This document shows positions 17,947 to 27,452 of a DNA stretch of 49,708 bases, one piece after another. The stretch's first letter is position 1. Each line of letters opens with the position of its first letter. Under the pieces are notes generated by a model. That model did no database searches. It was not told where the DNA came from and worked only from the letters and a program-made list of their open reading frames with translations. Source of the DNA: an uncultured Mucilaginibacter sp. (GTDB lineage: Bacteria; Bacteroidota; Bacteroidia; Sphingobacteriales; Sphingobacteriaceae); the NCBI RefSeq assembly GCF_903893715.1, contig NZ_CAITNG010000009.1, positions 1 to 49,708 of the forward strand. The letters are read 5' to 3'. The position numbers and the translations under genes were made by a program.

Positions 17947-18788
17947 AGTTTAACGTTGCGGCAAATCTTACCTACGAAATACAAGCCCCAACTACGTTGA
18001 TATTAAATATACATGCCGCGCGGTCGACACACCAGGCGGTTTTGCAGGAGACCTTTAACGTTGAACCTTATTTTAAGACGGAAGAACTGCTTAATGCCCA
18101 AAACCAAAACCGCTATATCCGTTTTGAGGTTACAGAGCCGCAAACAGTTAGCATCAGTTACAAGGCACTTATCGATACTTCGTTTAAGAAGACGAATATT
18201 GATATACTGACCGATGTGCCGGTAATGGAACTTGACCCTACCATACTTCCCTTTTTAGCGCCTAGCCGATATTGCCAATCGGACAAGTTATACCGTTTTG
18301 CAAACTCAAAATTCGGGAAAATAAGCAACGCCTTTGAAAAAGTGCTGGCCCTGACCAATTGGATTTACGAAAATGTGGAGTACCTGAGCGGCTCAACTAA
18401 TTCGGAGACTTCGGCATTTGACACAGTTACCGAGCAGGCCGGTGTTTGCCGCGATTTTGCCCATTTGGGCATCGCCCTGTGCCGCACTTTATCCATCCCG
18501 GCAAGGTATTTTACAGGTTACAGCTATTTACTTAGTCCGCCCGATTTCCATGCCTGTTTTGAGGCTTATTTGGGCAAGGAGTGGGTGTTGTTTGATGCCA
18601 CCAAATTGGTACCCCTAAACGGAATGGTAAAAATAGCCACAGGGCGTGATGCAGCGGACACGGCCATTGGGACTACTTTTGGCCAGGTGCTATGTACACG
18701 TATTACCACCAGTTGCGAATTGGCAGCCGATAAATTCAGGCCATTTTATTATAACAGCAAAAACCCGAGGGGGTTAACGTATTTGTAG
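17943..18788 (+). CDS. Transglutaminase-like cysteine protein of the Anbu operon
   Basis: The 281-residue protein has an N-terminal beta domain (about 1-100, the bacterial transglutaminase-like N-terminal region) and a transglutaminase core. The Cys-His-Asp triad is complete: C169 in GVCRDFAH, H203 in DFHACFEA, and D218 in LFDAT. There is no signal peptide, so it is cytoplasmic. In other bacteria this family is encoded with Anbu, alpha-E and a circularly permuted ATP-grasp protein, a set proposed to make and process a peptide or amide conjugate. The start codon overlaps the Anbu stop by 4 bases, implying coordinated production. It may act as an amidase or peptidase rather than a cross-linker. 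Confidence 0.92.
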   Translation: MKFNVAANLTYEIQAPTTLILNIHAARSTHQAVLQETFNVEPYFKTEELLNAQNQNRYIRFEVTEPQTVSISYKALIDTSFKKTNIDILTDVPVMELDPTILPFLAPSRYCQSDKLYRFANSKFGKISNAFEKVLALTNWIYENVEYLSGSTNSETSAFDTVTEQAGVCRDFAHLGIALCRTLSIPARYFTGYSYLLSPPDFHACFEAYLGKEWVLFDATKLVPLNGMVKIATGRDAADTAIGTTFGQVLCTRITTSCELAADKFRPFYYNSKNPRGLTYL

Positions 18789-18814
18789 CAACTAAGGTTA
18801 ACGGTTTGTTAACT

Positions 18815-18843
18815 TTTGATTAACATGCTAAAAGGTAATTTTG
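18815..18843 (+). promoter_or_regulatory. Bacteroidota-type promoter for the phosphoesterase gene
   Basis: TTTG (18815-18818), a 17-base spacer and TAATTTTG (18836-18843) match the phylum consensus TTTG-N17-23-TAnnTTTG. The start codon lies 25 bases downstream. It indicates that the phosphoesterase is transcribed separately from the Anbu pair. Confidence 0.75.
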
Positions 18844-18868
18844 CCAAACAAATTTTACCCCTCCGGTT

Positions 18869-20065
18869 ATGACCAATCGCCTTTCTGCAAGTTTTTCCAA
18901 TTCACTAAAAGCGCTTTTTACCTTATTGGTTTTTACTGCTATTAGCCAAATCAGCTATGCGCAAAAGCAAAAGGCTTCGCCCATCATTAATATCATATTT
19001 ACTTCGGATGCGCATTTTGGCATTACCCGGCCTAACTTCAGGGGCGATACGGCAGTTATCGGAAATACGGTAAATATCGCAATGGTAAAACAGATGAATA
19101 CATTACCGGGCTTAACCTTACCACAAGACGGTGGTGTGATTGCAGGTAAACCGGTTGCAGCAATAGATTATATTGCAGAGAACGGTGATATAGCCAATCG
19201 GATGGAAGTGCCAATACAAAGTGCGGCAGCATCGTGGGCACAATTTGAATCAGACTATATAAAAGGTGTACACCTTACAGGCCATAACGGTAAACCTGCT
19301 GGTTTTTTAATTGTACCTGGCAATCATGATATTTCGAACACGGTAGGGTTTTATAAGACGATGAAGCCCGCAACCGACCCTTCATCGATGGTGGGTATTT
19401 ATAACCTGATGATGAAGCCCAAAACACCTATGACTAATGCCAGTTATAAATATCCGGAAGACAGAATAAATTACTCGCGTGATGTGCAGGGCATACACAT
19501 GATGTTTATTACTTTGTGGCCTGATTCGGCGCAACGAATATGGATGGAGAAAGACCTGGCTTCTGTGCCAACAACTACCCCGGTAATGATATTTACGCAT
19601 GATCAACCTACCTGCGAGGCCAAACATTTTACCAACCCGGCCCCAATGCATACCATTAATGCAGACAGCAAGTTTGAAAACCTGACTGCTGAATATTATA
19701 AAGAGGGATTAAAGGCAAGTAAAGACGATGGCGGGACAGAAATAGAACAACGCGGCTGGGTAAAGTTTTTAAAAGCCCACCCGAATATTAAGGCATATTT
19801 CCATGGCAACAGCAACTGGAACGAGTTTTATGTGTATAAAGGTCCTGATAATGACGTGAGCTTAAATACTTTCCGCGTCGATTCGCCGATGAAAGGGAAA
19901 TACTCATCGAAAGATGAAACCTTGCTTTCGTTCCAACTGATATCGATTGATGCTGCTACGCAGACCCTTACAGCGAGGGAATGCCTTTGGAATACCAATC
20001 CAAAAGACGCAAACCAAAAGGTGGTCTTTGGTAAAAGCATCACGGTATCGTTAAAGGTGGAATAA
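18869..20065 (+). CDS. Exported calcineurin-type metallophosphoesterase
   Basis: The 398-residue protein has a signal peptide (to about residue 31, ISYAQ). The dinuclear-metal phosphoesterase motifs are present in order: SDAH (D47, H49), GD (D107), GNHD (151-154), a later FTHDQP His, and a YFHGNSN segment equivalent to the final GHxH. This family hydrolyses phosphomonoesters or phosphodiesters; the substrate is unknown. The protein would act in the periplasm. It has its own well-matched promoter and is convergent with the DUF5107 gene, with 17 bases between stop codons. Confidence 0.88.
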   Translation: MTNRLSASFSNSLKALFTLLVFTAISQISYAQKQKASPIINIIFTSDAHFGITRPNFRGDTAVIGNTVNIAMVKQMNTLPGLTLPQDGGVIAGKPVAAIDYIAENGDIANRMEVPIQSAAASWAQFESDYIKGVHLTGHNGKPAGFLIVPGNHDISNTVGFYKTMKPATDPSSMVGIYNLMMKPKTPMTNASYKYPEDRINYSRDVQGIHMMFITLWPDSAQRIWMEKDLASVPTTTPVMIFTHDQPTCEAKHFTNPAPMHTINADSKFENLTAEYYKEGLKASKDDGGTEIEQRGWVKFLKAHPNIKAYFHGNSNWNEFYVYKGPDNDVSLNTFRVDSPMKGKYSSKDETLLSFQLISIDAATQTLTARECLWNTNPKDANQKVVFGKSITVSLKVE

Positions 20066-20082
20066 CCATTCTTTAACAGTTA

Positions 20083-23000
20083 TCATTCCGAACGACCGGA
20101 TATTAATGCCTGATGCGTTTTAGCACCAAAATGCATGGCATCGTATTGTAAAACCTCATTCAAGGCCTTTTTTGATTCGTCAACATTGCCCAAGCCGGCA
20201 AAGCCTAAACCTAAAATGTAAAGACAATGTATTTTGTTTCGCAGATTCAGGTCATCGTCAAATATCAATAGGTTGGGCAGTGAAACAGCAAAATAATCGA
20301 GTTTCACATCATTATCCATGTGTGCCTTAGCGTAAGCAACGAGGTTATTAAATATCGATGTGGCTTTTTCATTGTCGCCTATTTTTTGCCATGCCAAACC
20401 CTGGTAGTAAATTTTATCGGGTTGCTGGTCGTTATAAAACATGGCCGCGCCGGGTTCTGATAGCCCTATTGTCGCTTTTTTGAAAAAGGCGGTTGCTTTA
20501 TCCCGCTCACCTAAACCTTTGTAAGCGCATCCGAGCCAATAAAAAATGTCATTCTCCTGGGCACCGTATAATTTGCCCTCACCCAAATTGTGCGGGTAAA
20601 CCTGCGCTTGTTCTAATTGCGTGATGGCGGTTTTGTATTCACCTTGTTCGATATGCTGCTTGGCCATTTCGATCAGACTATAAATATACTGGCCCGATAC
20701 CCCACCCTCGCCACCCTCCCACGGATGAAAATGACGAGCCATGATAAGGTCGTATGCTTTGTTATGTTTGCCGATGAAATTGTAGATGGCGGCACGCTCC
20801 AAATACAGGTCATCACGCTCTGATAAGGTGCGCAGGTTGGCTTCTAAAAACTTAAGCCTGTCCTGCGGTGATTTGTTAAGCCGTTTGTGCAACTGGTCGA
20901 GTTCCATCAGCACGCGGGCGTCCGTTTTGTCCCATTTAAATGCTTTCTCAAAACTTTGCAGTGCCTTTTCGGCATCATTCAGTTTGTTAAAATAGGCGAT
21001 GCCGAGGTTACGGTTTACGGTAGGGAAAGTACTATCTTTTTTTGCCGACAGTTCCCAACAGGCAATGGCATCGGAGTACTGGCGTTTATCGTACCATAAA
21101 TTACCGAGGTAATAGGACGCTTTGGCGTCTTCGGGGTTTTGCTCCATGGCATATTGCAGTGCCAAAATATCTTCCAACCTGTTTGGGAAACATAAGTACG
21201 GATTGGCAGCCTTTGCCTTATCCAAATATTTCTTCGCCTTATCGTTCGCGTTTTGCTGGCCTGCAAACCAGGCCAAATAGTAAAACACCAATGGCGAGCG
21301 CCCGGCGACAGGTGTCAGGTTCAAAAGGTTTGTAGCTTCTTCATACAAGCCGGCAGCCGCGTAATCCAAAGCGTATTCGGTTAGGTTATGTGCTGTCTTT
21401 CGAGATAACTTTAACAACTCATTCGAGCTTTGTTCGGACCTATCATTCTCGCCTGTTTGTTGATAAGATAATGACTTTTCATACAGCGCGCCAATGTTGA
21501 AGGCATCCCTGTCCAGAGCCTGGCCGCAGACAATTAGTGCCTGTTCATATTGTTTCTGCTTGCGCAGGATGGCGGCTTTTAATACATAGGCCTTGTTGTT
21601 GCGGGCATTTTTGTCAATCGCCCAATTGATGTGCTCTAATGCCAATTCATAGTCGCCGCGGGCTATATCTATTTGCGAAATAGCGAAATAGGCACTATCC
21701 TGCCATGCGTTACTCCAGGTGGCTTTATAAAAGGCATTATAGGCCTCATCGGCTTTGCTCTGGAACTTCAGGCTGAGACCGAGGTTATAGTAGGGCTCAC
21801 CATCGTAAGGGTTGGGGTTGCGCGATATGCTGGTCTCGACCGCTTTACGGAAATAGAGCTCGGCTTTGGCAAATTGCCCCCGGCGCAGATACCAGGCCCC
21901 TAAGGCGTTATTGTTGCGAATGTCTTTTGGGTCGCGGCGCAGAGCTTCTTCGTAATACGGCACGGGGCTGTAAGTGGCATGGCGGTATTGTTCCAGGTGT
22001 TGGGCCGTGAGGAATAGCTGCTCATTGTTCTCCACATCCTTTGGCTGCAAGGCCGGTTTGGCCGGTTCGGGTACTTGGTTCTGTTTGTTTTTTGAGGGTT
22101 GATAACGTATCAACTCGCTACCGTCGGCATCAAATACCAATAACAGCAGGTCGTTCTCATTAAATTCCCGCTCAAATTTGAGCGTGTTTTTGTACACCTT
22201 TTCGGGCGACAAATCGGTGGTTTGTTTACGCAGTATACGGTCTTTTTCTTTTAATATTACCTGCACGTTAGCATGAGCCGAAGTGGCGAATACTTGGGCA
22301 ACTAAACTGCCCTCAACCAGCTCCATCCCTACCAAAATATCTTTCGTGGCGTTCTTTACCATACCTAACTCGCGGTAAGGCATAAAATATTGGGTAAAGG
22401 TTTTTTCCTCATAGGGCATCAGCCAGCTAAAATCGGGCTGGTTATCGGTAAAAACACCGGTCATCAGTTCGATGTAAGGGCCGTCTTCATCCGTCAGGTT
22501 CCTATCCCACGCGCGGCCGAAATCGCTGTGGCCCCAGGTCCATTGTTTTTTACCGGGCGAAACATGATGATTGGCCACGTGCAACACACCGGCCTGCGTA
22601 TCATGCTCATATCCGCCAACAAAATCATAGTCGGAATTGATGGCCATATAGGATGTTGAGACCGGGATGTTTTTGTATCGTGATATATCCGTTCCGGGCG
22701 AGTAATCTACTTTGTAATAGGTACCGGTAGCGATTGGAAAGGTGGATACATCACGTTTCCCATGATCGAACACGGCGTTAACATCGGGCGGAAAAACGGA
22801 TTGGTAATCGTCGTTTACCTTTACAGCCGGGTTTGCCCACCATAAAAAGGTTTGGGGCAAACTGGTGCGGTTGTAAAGCTTGGCTTTTATCTCGAGGTAT
22901 GCCTTGTCGGGATGTAATGTAAAACCGGCCATGCCTTTGGTGCCAAACATCCGTTCCACCTCGCTTACCCAAACGGTTTTGCTGCCATCGGCGTTTTCTT

Positions 23001-23424
23001 CGATGGTATGGTCGATAGGCTCAAAGGTGCTTGGTCGGTGATGCTGTGGCCAGTTAAACTCGATTCCTCCGGATATCCACGGACCGGTCAGGCCTACCAA
23101 AGCGGGTTTTACCACCTGGTTATAGTAGATAAAATCACGTTGCTTTATCTTATCGTAAGCCCGTTGTAAGCGGCCGCCCAGTTCGGGCAGTATCATTATT
23201 TTGAGGTACTTGTTTTCGAGGTAGATAGCGTTATATGCCTTATCTACCTTTTCATCGTATATTTTTTCGATAACGGGATTGGGGTAAACGGCACCGCTGC
23301 TGCCCTGGTACACCCGTTTTTCGAAAAACATGGGATTTTTGTCGGGCTTGCCGATACCGTAAGTAGGGATAATTACTTTTTCTTCCCAAACCTGCACAGC
23401 ATTATCACTCATCGTATTGTACAT
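20083..23424 (-). CDS. DUF5107 and tetratricopeptide-repeat protein
   Basis: This 1113-residue protein has an N-terminal DUF5107 domain (about 30-330). This is a beta-sandwich related to aldose-1-epimerases, with segments such as LPELGGRLQRAYDK and GGIEFNWPQHH. From about residue 480 onward follow many tetratricopeptide repeats (for example YYNLGLSLKFQSKADEAYNAFYKA). There is no clear signal peptide. Such proteins occur in carbohydrate loci of Bacteroidota, where the epimerase-like part may bind or isomerise sugars. The start lies 3 bases after the stop of the sugar-porter gene, so the two are an operon. Its role in sugar use is inferred from context. A second Met at residue 5 is an alternative start. 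Confidence 0.88.
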   Translation of the reverse strand: MYNTMSDNAVQVWEEKVIIPTYGIGKPDKNPMFFEKRVYQGSSGAVYPNPVIEKIYDEKVDKAYNAIYLENKYLKIMILPELGGRLQRAYDKIKQRDFIYYNQVVKPALVGLTGPWISGGIEFNWPQHHRPSTFEPIDHTIEENADGSKTVWVSEVERMFGTKGMAGFTLHPDKAYLEIKAKLYNRTSLPQTFLWWANPAVKVNDDYQSVFPPDVNAVFDHGKRDVSTFPIATGTYYKVDYSPGTDISRYKNIPVSTSYMAINSDYDFVGGYEHDTQAGVLHVANHHVSPGKKQWTWGHSDFGRAWDRNLTDEDGPYIELMTGVFTDNQPDFSWLMPYEEKTFTQYFMPYRELGMVKNATKDILVGMELVEGSLVAQVFATSAHANVQVILKEKDRILRKQTTDLSPEKVYKNTLKFEREFNENDLLLLVFDADGSELIRYQPSKNKQNQVPEPAKPALQPKDVENNEQLFLTAQHLEQYRHATYSPVPYYEEALRRDPKDIRNNNALGAWYLRRGQFAKAELYFRKAVETSISRNPNPYDGEPYYNLGLSLKFQSKADEAYNAFYKATWSNAWQDSAYFAISQIDIARGDYELALEHINWAIDKNARNNKAYVLKAAILRKQKQYEQALIVCGQALDRDAFNIGALYEKSLSYQQTGENDRSEQSSNELLKLSRKTAHNLTEYALDYAAAGLYEEATNLLNLTPVAGRSPLVFYYLAWFAGQQNANDKAKKYLDKAKAANPYLCFPNRLEDILALQYAMEQNPEDAKASYYLGNLWYDKRQYSDAIACWELSAKKDSTFPTVNRNLGIAYFNKLNDAEKALQSFEKAFKWDKTDARVLMELDQLHKRLNKSPQDRLKFLEANLRTLSERDDLYLERAAIYNFIGKHNKAYDLIMARHFHPWEGGEGGVSGQYIYSLIEMAKQHIEQGEYKTAITQLEQAQVYPHNLGEGKLYGAQENDIFYWLGCAYKGLGERDKATAFFKKATIGLSEPGAAMFYNDQQPDKIYYQGLAWQKIGDNEKATSIFNNLVAYAKAHMDNDVKLDYFAVSLPNLLIFDDDLNLRNKIHCLYILGLGFAGLGNVDESKKALNEVLQYDAMHFGAKTHQALISGRSE

Positions 23425-23427
23425 TTA

Positions 23428-24774
23428 TTAATGTGCGGTAAAGTTGTTTTCCAATTGTTCGAGGGTTTGACCTTTGGTTTCATTTACCCTTTTCAATATA
23501 AATAAGAACCCGAAGAAGCAAATTGCCGCGTAGAGATAAAAAGGCCCGTAGGTACCGAGTTTGCTTGCCAGTATAGGGAAAGTAAATACCAAAATAAAGT
23601 ATGCCCCCCAAAGTGATACGATAGCGACAGACGAGGCTACGCCTCGGATATGGTTAGGGAATATTTCGGAAATGAGTACCCAGGTAACGGGAGCTAACGA
23701 TATGGCATAAATGCTGATGGCGAGCAATACAAATACCGAGGTTAACCAAACTACGGCATGGCTTTGCAGCAGGAAAGCGAGCAGGATGTAAATGACCGAA
23801 AGGCCAATAGAACCGATAAGCATTAGTGGTCGGCGGCCCAATTTATCAACCAGCAACATGGCCAAAATGGTAAAGACAAGGTTCACTACCCCGATAGCCA
23901 CTGTTTCAAAAAGTTGTTTGTTTAAACTTGCACCTACCGAGGCGAATATGGTGGAGGTGTAATTGAACACTACGTTGATGCCGCAAAACTGCTGGAATAT
24001 GGCTAAAGTTATGCCCACCATAACGGCAGGGCGGACTGCTTTTTGAAAGACAGCTCTGTAAGATTGTTTCTTCGCCCCTATTAAGGACTTTTCGATATCG
24101 GCCAGGGTGCTTTCGACAAAGCTTGTTGAACCTATTTTGTTGAGGACTTGTTTAGCCTTACCATCCTGCCCGGCCTTTACTAACCAACGGGGACTCTCCG
24201 GCAACCAAATTACACCTATTAAAAACAGTGCGGATGGGATAACACCGAGGCCAAACATCCAACGCCAAACATCGGGACCTTTATCGGCAAGGGTATAGTT
24301 GACGAGGTTAGTGATGAGGATGCCTAATACGATAGTAAGCTGGTTGATGGCCACATTACGGCCACGAATGGGCGCAGGCGAAATTTCGGCAATGTACATG
24401 GGGCTGAGCATGGATGCCATGCCGACACCGATACCGGCGGCAAAGCGCATGGTTACAAAAACGCTTAAACCGGGTGCAAAGGCCATACCCAACGATGATA
24501 TGGCGAATATGGCCGCCGAAAGCATGAGGCCGGGTTTGCGGCCATATTTATCGGCAATATTGCCTGCCAGTAAGCAACCAACAATGCAGCCCAGGGCTAA
24601 AGAGCCGGTTAAAAAGCCTTCCCACCAGGCATCCAGGTGAAAGGTTGATTTGAGGAATGGCAATGCGCCGGAGATAACGGCAAAATCAAACCCGAAAAGG
24701 TAGCCGCCAAGGGCCGATATAAACGAAATACCGATAATATAACGGTTGTTAAACACGGGGGATTGTTTTGTCAT
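23428..24774 (-). CDS. Sugar:proton symporter, MFS sugar-porter family
   Basis: This 448-residue inner-membrane protein has about 12 transmembrane segments and sugar-porter family signatures. These include DKYGRKPGLM after helix 2, the PESPRWL motif before the central loop, QQFCGINVVFNYTS in helix 7, DKLGRRPLM after helix 8, and a terminal NETKG (PETKG in relatives). Members import hexoses or pentoses such as galactose or xylose with protons. It is the first gene of an operon with the DUF5107 protein and divergent from the AraC-type regulator. With the nearby alpha-galactosidase, galactose is a reasonable substrate guess only. Confidence 0.93.
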   Translation of the reverse strand: MTKQSPVFNNRYIIGISFISALGGYLFGFDFAVISGALPFLKSTFHLDAWWEGFLTGSLALGCIVGCLLAGNIADKYGRKPGLMLSAAIFAISSLGMAFAPGLSVFVTMRFAAGIGVGMASMLSPMYIAEISPAPIRGRNVAINQLTIVLGILITNLVNYTLADKGPDVWRWMFGLGVIPSALFLIGVIWLPESPRWLVKAGQDGKAKQVLNKIGSTSFVESTLADIEKSLIGAKKQSYRAVFQKAVRPAVMVGITLAIFQQFCGINVVFNYTSTIFASVGASLNKQLFETVAIGVVNLVFTILAMLLVDKLGRRPLMLIGSIGLSVIYILLAFLLQSHAVVWLTSVFVLLAISIYAISLAPVTWVLISEIFPNHIRGVASSVAIVSLWGAYFILVFTFPILASKLGTYGPFYLYAAICFFGFLFILKRVNETKGQTLEQLENNFTAH

Positions 24775-24907
24775 GCTCTTTTTATTCAGGATGTAATTGG
24801 TAATGTAAATTTAGGTGCATTAGCGGCGTAAAGAATGGATAAAACCTGTTTAAAAATGTACTATTTTATGATATAACATGCAATAATGCTTATTTTAGCT
24901 TTCAATA

Positions 24908-25801
24908 ATGGATAATACACCGCAAAACGATAAAAAGGTAGCAGAAGGCTTTTTAGGCCAAAAAATGATTGTGCTGCCGCCTAATGTGCAACAACTGATG
25001 GCAAAAAACCAGTTGGCGCGGTCGCTGTACGCGACTGCACTTGGCTATTACCCTAATGCCTCTTATCACGACAGGGAAAGAAAAACAGGTACAGCGCAGT
25101 ACATACTATTATATTGTGTGGAAGGCAGAGGTTGGATACAATTGAATGGCACAGAATATTCACTTTTGCCCAATACGTTTTTTATTATACCCCAAAATAC
25201 CCCCAACCATTATGGGAGCTCCCAAAAAGAACCATGGAGTATTTACTGGGTACATTTTAACGGTTTGCAAGCCGACCTGCTATACAGCCGATATGCCGGC
25301 AAGGCCAATGATGGCACACAGTATATAGCCTACGACCATTCGCGCATTGCGCTATTTGATAAACTGGCCGGGATGCTCGAGAGTGATTTAAATGACGTCG
25401 TTACCGAAACTGTATATATCAACCTGTTGCAATTTATCAGCTCATTCATCTATACCGGCGCGGCATCAGAACCTGTTGAACAAGACGCAGTATCGGCTTC
25501 CATTAGCTTAATGAAGGAAAACATCAGTCGTAGTTACCAGATAAAAGAACTGGCGGACCATGCCCGGTACTCCGTTTCGCATTATTCAGAACTGTTCAGG
25601 CGGAAAACAGGGTTCGCGCCGATACAGTATTTTTTGCAGTTGAAAATACAGCGAGCTTGCCAATACCTGTATTTTACCAAAATGAACATCAAACAGATAT
25701 GCGGCGAAGTTGGTTTTGAAGACCCTTTTTACTTTTCGCGGATGTTTAAAAAACAGATGGGCCAGTCCCCCCTGCAATACCGGAAAATGCACCGATCCTA
25801 A
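24908..25801 (+). CDS. AraC-family transcriptional regulator
   Basis: The 297-residue protein has an N-terminal cupin-like sensor (about 35-170, with GRGWIQLNGTEYSLLPNTFFIIPQNTPNHYG). A C-terminal pair of helix-turn-helix motifs spans about 195-295. The second helix-turn-helix includes NIKQICGEVGFEDPFYFSRMFKKQMGQSP, which matches the AraC signature. It is encoded divergently from the sugar porter across 133 bases and converges on the alpha-galactosidase with only 5 bases between stops. The simplest reading is a sugar-responsive activator of the porter/DUF5107 operon and of the GH27 gene. The ligand is unknown. Confidence 0.93.
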   Translation: MDNTPQNDKKVAEGFLGQKMIVLPPNVQQLMAKNQLARSLYATALGYYPNASYHDRERKTGTAQYILLYCVEGRGWIQLNGTEYSLLPNTFFIIPQNTPNHYGSSQKEPWSIYWVHFNGLQADLLYSRYAGKANDGTQYIAYDHSRIALFDKLAGMLESDLNDVVTETVYINLLQFISSFIYTGAASEPVEQDAVSASISLMKENISRSYQIKELADHARYSVSHYSELFRRKTGFAPIQYFLQLKIQRACQYLYFTKMNIKQICGEVGFEDPFYFSRMFKKQMGQSPLQYRKMHRS

Positions 25802-25806
25802 CGGCG

Positions 25807-27009
25807 TTATTGATATAGCTTCAGCATCACGACATCGTGCGGCTGAACAGTTTGAGTGAAAGCCTTTTTGGTATTACCAGCTTCTTTATTGTTCCAGATG
25901 TCGAAAACTTTGTAGGTACTTGTTGTAAAATCGATGCTCATTTTTGACAGGTCGTCTGTCAAGGGGTGGTCCTTCCAATTAAAATCAATAGGTTGGGCTT
26001 TTGATGAGCGGTTAAGGAAGCAAATGGCAACGCCTTTTTTCAAGGGTTTTACCCAAGTTTCGAGGCTGTCTTTTTCGGCGTATTTGTAGCCTTCGATGCC
26101 GAGTGAGTCCTGGTCGACCGACACAGCACCCTTGTTAGTTAGTATAGCTTGTGTTTGCGGTGTCATTTTGCGGAGGTCGTTACCGGCGATGAGCGGCGCG
26201 GCCAGCATGCACCACATCGAAAAATGGGCGCGGTCTTCGCCCTGGGTCATGCCGTTGCCAACTTCTAACATATCGGGGTCGTTCCAATGGCCGGGACCGG
26301 CATATTTGCGGAGGTCTTTTTGCTCATCCACGATGTGCATAGTGCTAAACGGATTCCAGCCTTTATTATGGGTAACGTTATCAAAACGGGCGGTGATATC
26401 AGTAGTGGTACGCCATAAATGGCCCACGGGCGCTGCCCATTCCCAGGGCTTGTTGCTGCCCCACTCGCATAAGCTGAATATCACTGGTCTGCCTGCGGTT
26501 TTAATGGCTTTGCTCATGGTGGTATAAGCTTCTTTGGCGTTTATGCCTTCGGTATTGCACCAGTCGAATTTAAGATAGTCAATACCGATGGATGCGTAAA
26601 AGCGGGCGTCCTGGTATTCATAGCCACGTGTACCGGGGTAACCGGCGCAGGTTTTGGTACCAGCGCAGTTGTATAGACCGAATTTGAGGCCTTTTGAATG
26701 TACATAATCGGCAACTGCTTTCATCCCATGAGGGAATTTAATGGGGTCGGGCACCAGGTTGCCGTTGGCATCGCGTTCTTTGGCCATCCAGGCATCGTCC
26801 AACACCAAATAAATGTACCCGGCATCTTTCATGCCGCTCGATACCAACTGATCGGCGGTGGCCATTACCAGTTTTTCGTCGATATGTACAGCGAAGGTGT
26901 TCCAACTGTTCCAGCCCATGGGCGGGGTTAGCGCAAGGCCATCAAACTTTTGAGCGAAGGCACCGACGGTAAGGCTTGCCGCGATGACAAATAAAAATAC
27001 TTTTTTCAT
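25807..27009 (-). CDS. Exported alpha-galactosidase, GH27
   Basis: GH27 enzymes remove terminal alpha-galactose from oligosaccharides and galactomannans with retention. The chosen start at 27009 gives MKKVFLFVIAASLTVGAFAQ, a clean signal peptide; an upstream in-frame Met at 27039 would place ten extra residues before it. Family hallmarks are PPMGWNSWNTF, the nucleophile in YLKFDWCN, the acid/base region WRTTTDI, and GHWNDPDMLEVGNG. A C-terminal beta-sandwich completes the ~400 residues, which is typical length. It belongs with the adjacent regulator and sugar transporter. A relaxed specificity (beta-L-arabinopyranoside) is known in the family and cannot be excluded. Confidence 0.94.
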   Translation of the reverse strand: MKKVFLFVIAASLTVGAFAQKFDGLALTPPMGWNSWNTFAVHIDEKLVMATADQLVSSGMKDAGYIYLVLDDAWMAKERDANGNLVPDPIKFPHGMKAVADYVHSKGLKFGLYNCAGTKTCAGYPGTRGYEYQDARFYASIGIDYLKFDWCNTEGINAKEAYTTMSKAIKTAGRPVIFSLCEWGSNKPWEWAAPVGHLWRTTTDITARFDNVTHNKGWNPFSTMHIVDEQKDLRKYAGPGHWNDPDMLEVGNGMTQGEDRAHFSMWCMLAAPLIAGNDLRKMTPQTQAILTNKGAVSVDQDSLGIEGYKYAEKDSLETWVKPLKKGVAICFLNRSSKAQPIDFNWKDHPLTDDLSKMSIDFTTSTYKVFDIWNNKEAGNTKKAFTQTVQPHDVVMLKLYQ

Positions 27010-27452
27010 TTCCTGTTGAATCAATGTTGATAAAAACATATCAAAAAAAGATGTAATCCGGGTTAAATTTATTGGTTAAATGGTGCTATACACCAAAAAA
27101 ACGACAGTGCCGTTTGCGAAGCAATATTACGAAAAAAACTGATTACACCATGTTGAAATTGTTGAAAAGTACCCCCCTTGTTTATAACTATCCTATACTA
27201 ATAATACCCTATTGCCTTAACTTTGATTTAGTTCTTTTAGCGTCTTTTATGGTTTAAGAAGCCGGCCGAAACATGGTCGGATATAATTCAGTAACAAAGG
27301 GTTATTTTTTTAAACCGGGCATATTCGGAAAGATCATAACAGGGCTCCAAGCTAAATTTTTTAAAGAGTACTAAACCCTATATCGAAATACAGTGACGGG
27401 GGTTTGTCGGCTTTTGTGAGATGGCAATACAATAAATGGGATAACAAATACT
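27010..27452. other. Intergenic region between GH27 and nrdB
   Basis: This region has 443 bases between divergent genes. It contains one good -7 match, TAACTTTG at 27218-27225, directed toward nrdB but 228 bases from its start. I saw no obvious NrdR box, no riboswitch fold and no convincing gene. A 61-codon open frame here lacks any family-like features. Confidence 0.4.

Noticed and set aside
27072..27257. 61-codon frame between GH27 and nrdB
   Set aside because: Composition and sequence show no domain, export signal or good start context; treated as chance.
27010..27452. NrdR-type regulatory boxes upstream of nrdB
   Set aside because: I searched by eye for paired ACACnATATAT-like boxes and found no convincing pair.
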